A stretch of 22,882 nt of DNA from JAZTZP01 sp045637525 (lineage in GTDB: Bacteria; Bacillota; Clostridia; UBA1381), in NCBI GenBank assembly GCA_045637525.1, contig JAZTZP010000024.1:1-22882 (forward strand). Direction: 5' to 3'. A program made the translations under genes and the position numbers. Position 1 is the stretch's first letter, and each line of letters begins with the position of its first letter. Under the pieces are notes generated by a model. It searched no databases, was not told the DNA's origin, and was given only the letters and a program-made list of their open reading frames with translations. Below, in pieces: positions 22,729-22,882 of the stretch.

Positions 22729-22882
22729 GCGATATGTCAGCCTGTGGCTGACGCGATATTTGCCTGCCGGCAAGCGATATGTTGACTGAAGTCAACGCGA
22801 TATGTTCGCCAAAGGCGAACGTTAAGGTACAAAAGCTTTGCTTTTGTTTGATTAAATATTGAAAAAATGCTTTGCATTTTTT
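22729..22882. repeat. Regular array of short hairpins with GCGATATG spacers
   Basis: The stems are TCAGCC/GGCTGA (22737-22751), TTGCC/GGCAA (22760-22773), TTGAC/GTCAA (22782-22795) and TTCGCC/GGCGAA (22805-22819). They start at a 22-23 base period and are separated by GCGATATG or CGCGATAT(G). Two further hairpins follow without that spacer: ACAAAAGC/GCTTTTGT (22829-22847) and AAAAAATGC/GCATTTTTT (22862-22882). Stem sequences differ but pairing is kept. It may continue beyond the window. Confidence 0.85.

Noticed and set aside
22729..22882. CRISPR array
   Set aside because: The regular period first suggested one, but the constant part is only about eight bases, the variable parts are self-complementary hairpins, and no cas gene is present.

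Overview
The window looks like a chromosome segment of a low-GC Bacillota of class Clostridia, probably a gut commensal. The grounds are the AT-rich sequence, strong AGGAGG ribosome sites, the secA-prfB pair, BspA-type leucine-rich surface proteins and dispersed palindromes of a type I associate with clostridial genomes. No rRNA, tRNA, CRISPR array, integrase or complete transposase was seen.

Layout. 1-570: a hairpin-rich repeat, then a perfect consensus promoter (310-338) with no gene behind it but a compact foldable segment ending in a T run, a candidate small RNA. 658-1479: AraC-family regulator. 1707-5589: secA and prfB (RF2, with an intact programmed +1 frameshift), closed by a terminator. 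5690-10050: a decayed Rhs/YD-repeat polymorphic-toxin region. Four tail fragments of larger proteins (5852-5929, 7276-7341, 8239-8916, 9520-9684) are each followed by a small secreted, lipo- or membrane protein of the kind expected for immunity genes, and a frameshifted YD-repeat core lies at 6673-7057. Copies of a GTTGGGGACGT palindrome sit at nearly every joint. 10142-11749: exported protein with MORN-like and copper-amine-oxidase-N-like domains. 11968-12693: TauE/SafE (TSUP) permease behind a consensus promoter. 12763-14331: metallo-beta-lactamase-fold hydrolase with a C-terminal domain resembling the Anabaena sensory rhodopsin transducer (ASRT) fold.

14647-19565 is a tight four-gene operon: (i) an XRE-type HTH fused to a BadF/MurK-like amino-sugar kinase, (ii) a DUF5107 protein with TPRs, (iii) a MurQ-like N-acetylmuramate 6-phosphate etherase and (iv) a GH16 enzyme without a signal peptide. 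Together they suggest cytoplasmic breakdown of an imported oligosaccharide whose sugar is phosphorylated and ether-cleaved, under control of a regulator that is itself a kinase. Two oddities point to a history of shuffling or new specificity. The DUF5107 gene begins with a near copy of the first codons of murQ, and the MurQ substrate loop, usually ASGRTPYV, reads VAGGAAYV. This operon is the best candidate here for an undescribed system.

19828-21960 (minus strand): exported BspA-like LRR protein. Upstream of it lies a truncated, frameshifted paralogue (22081-22321), and a scrap of the same 3' end lies at 14413-14472. The window ends in a regular array of short hairpins whose stems differ while the spacer GCGATATG is kept (22729-22882).
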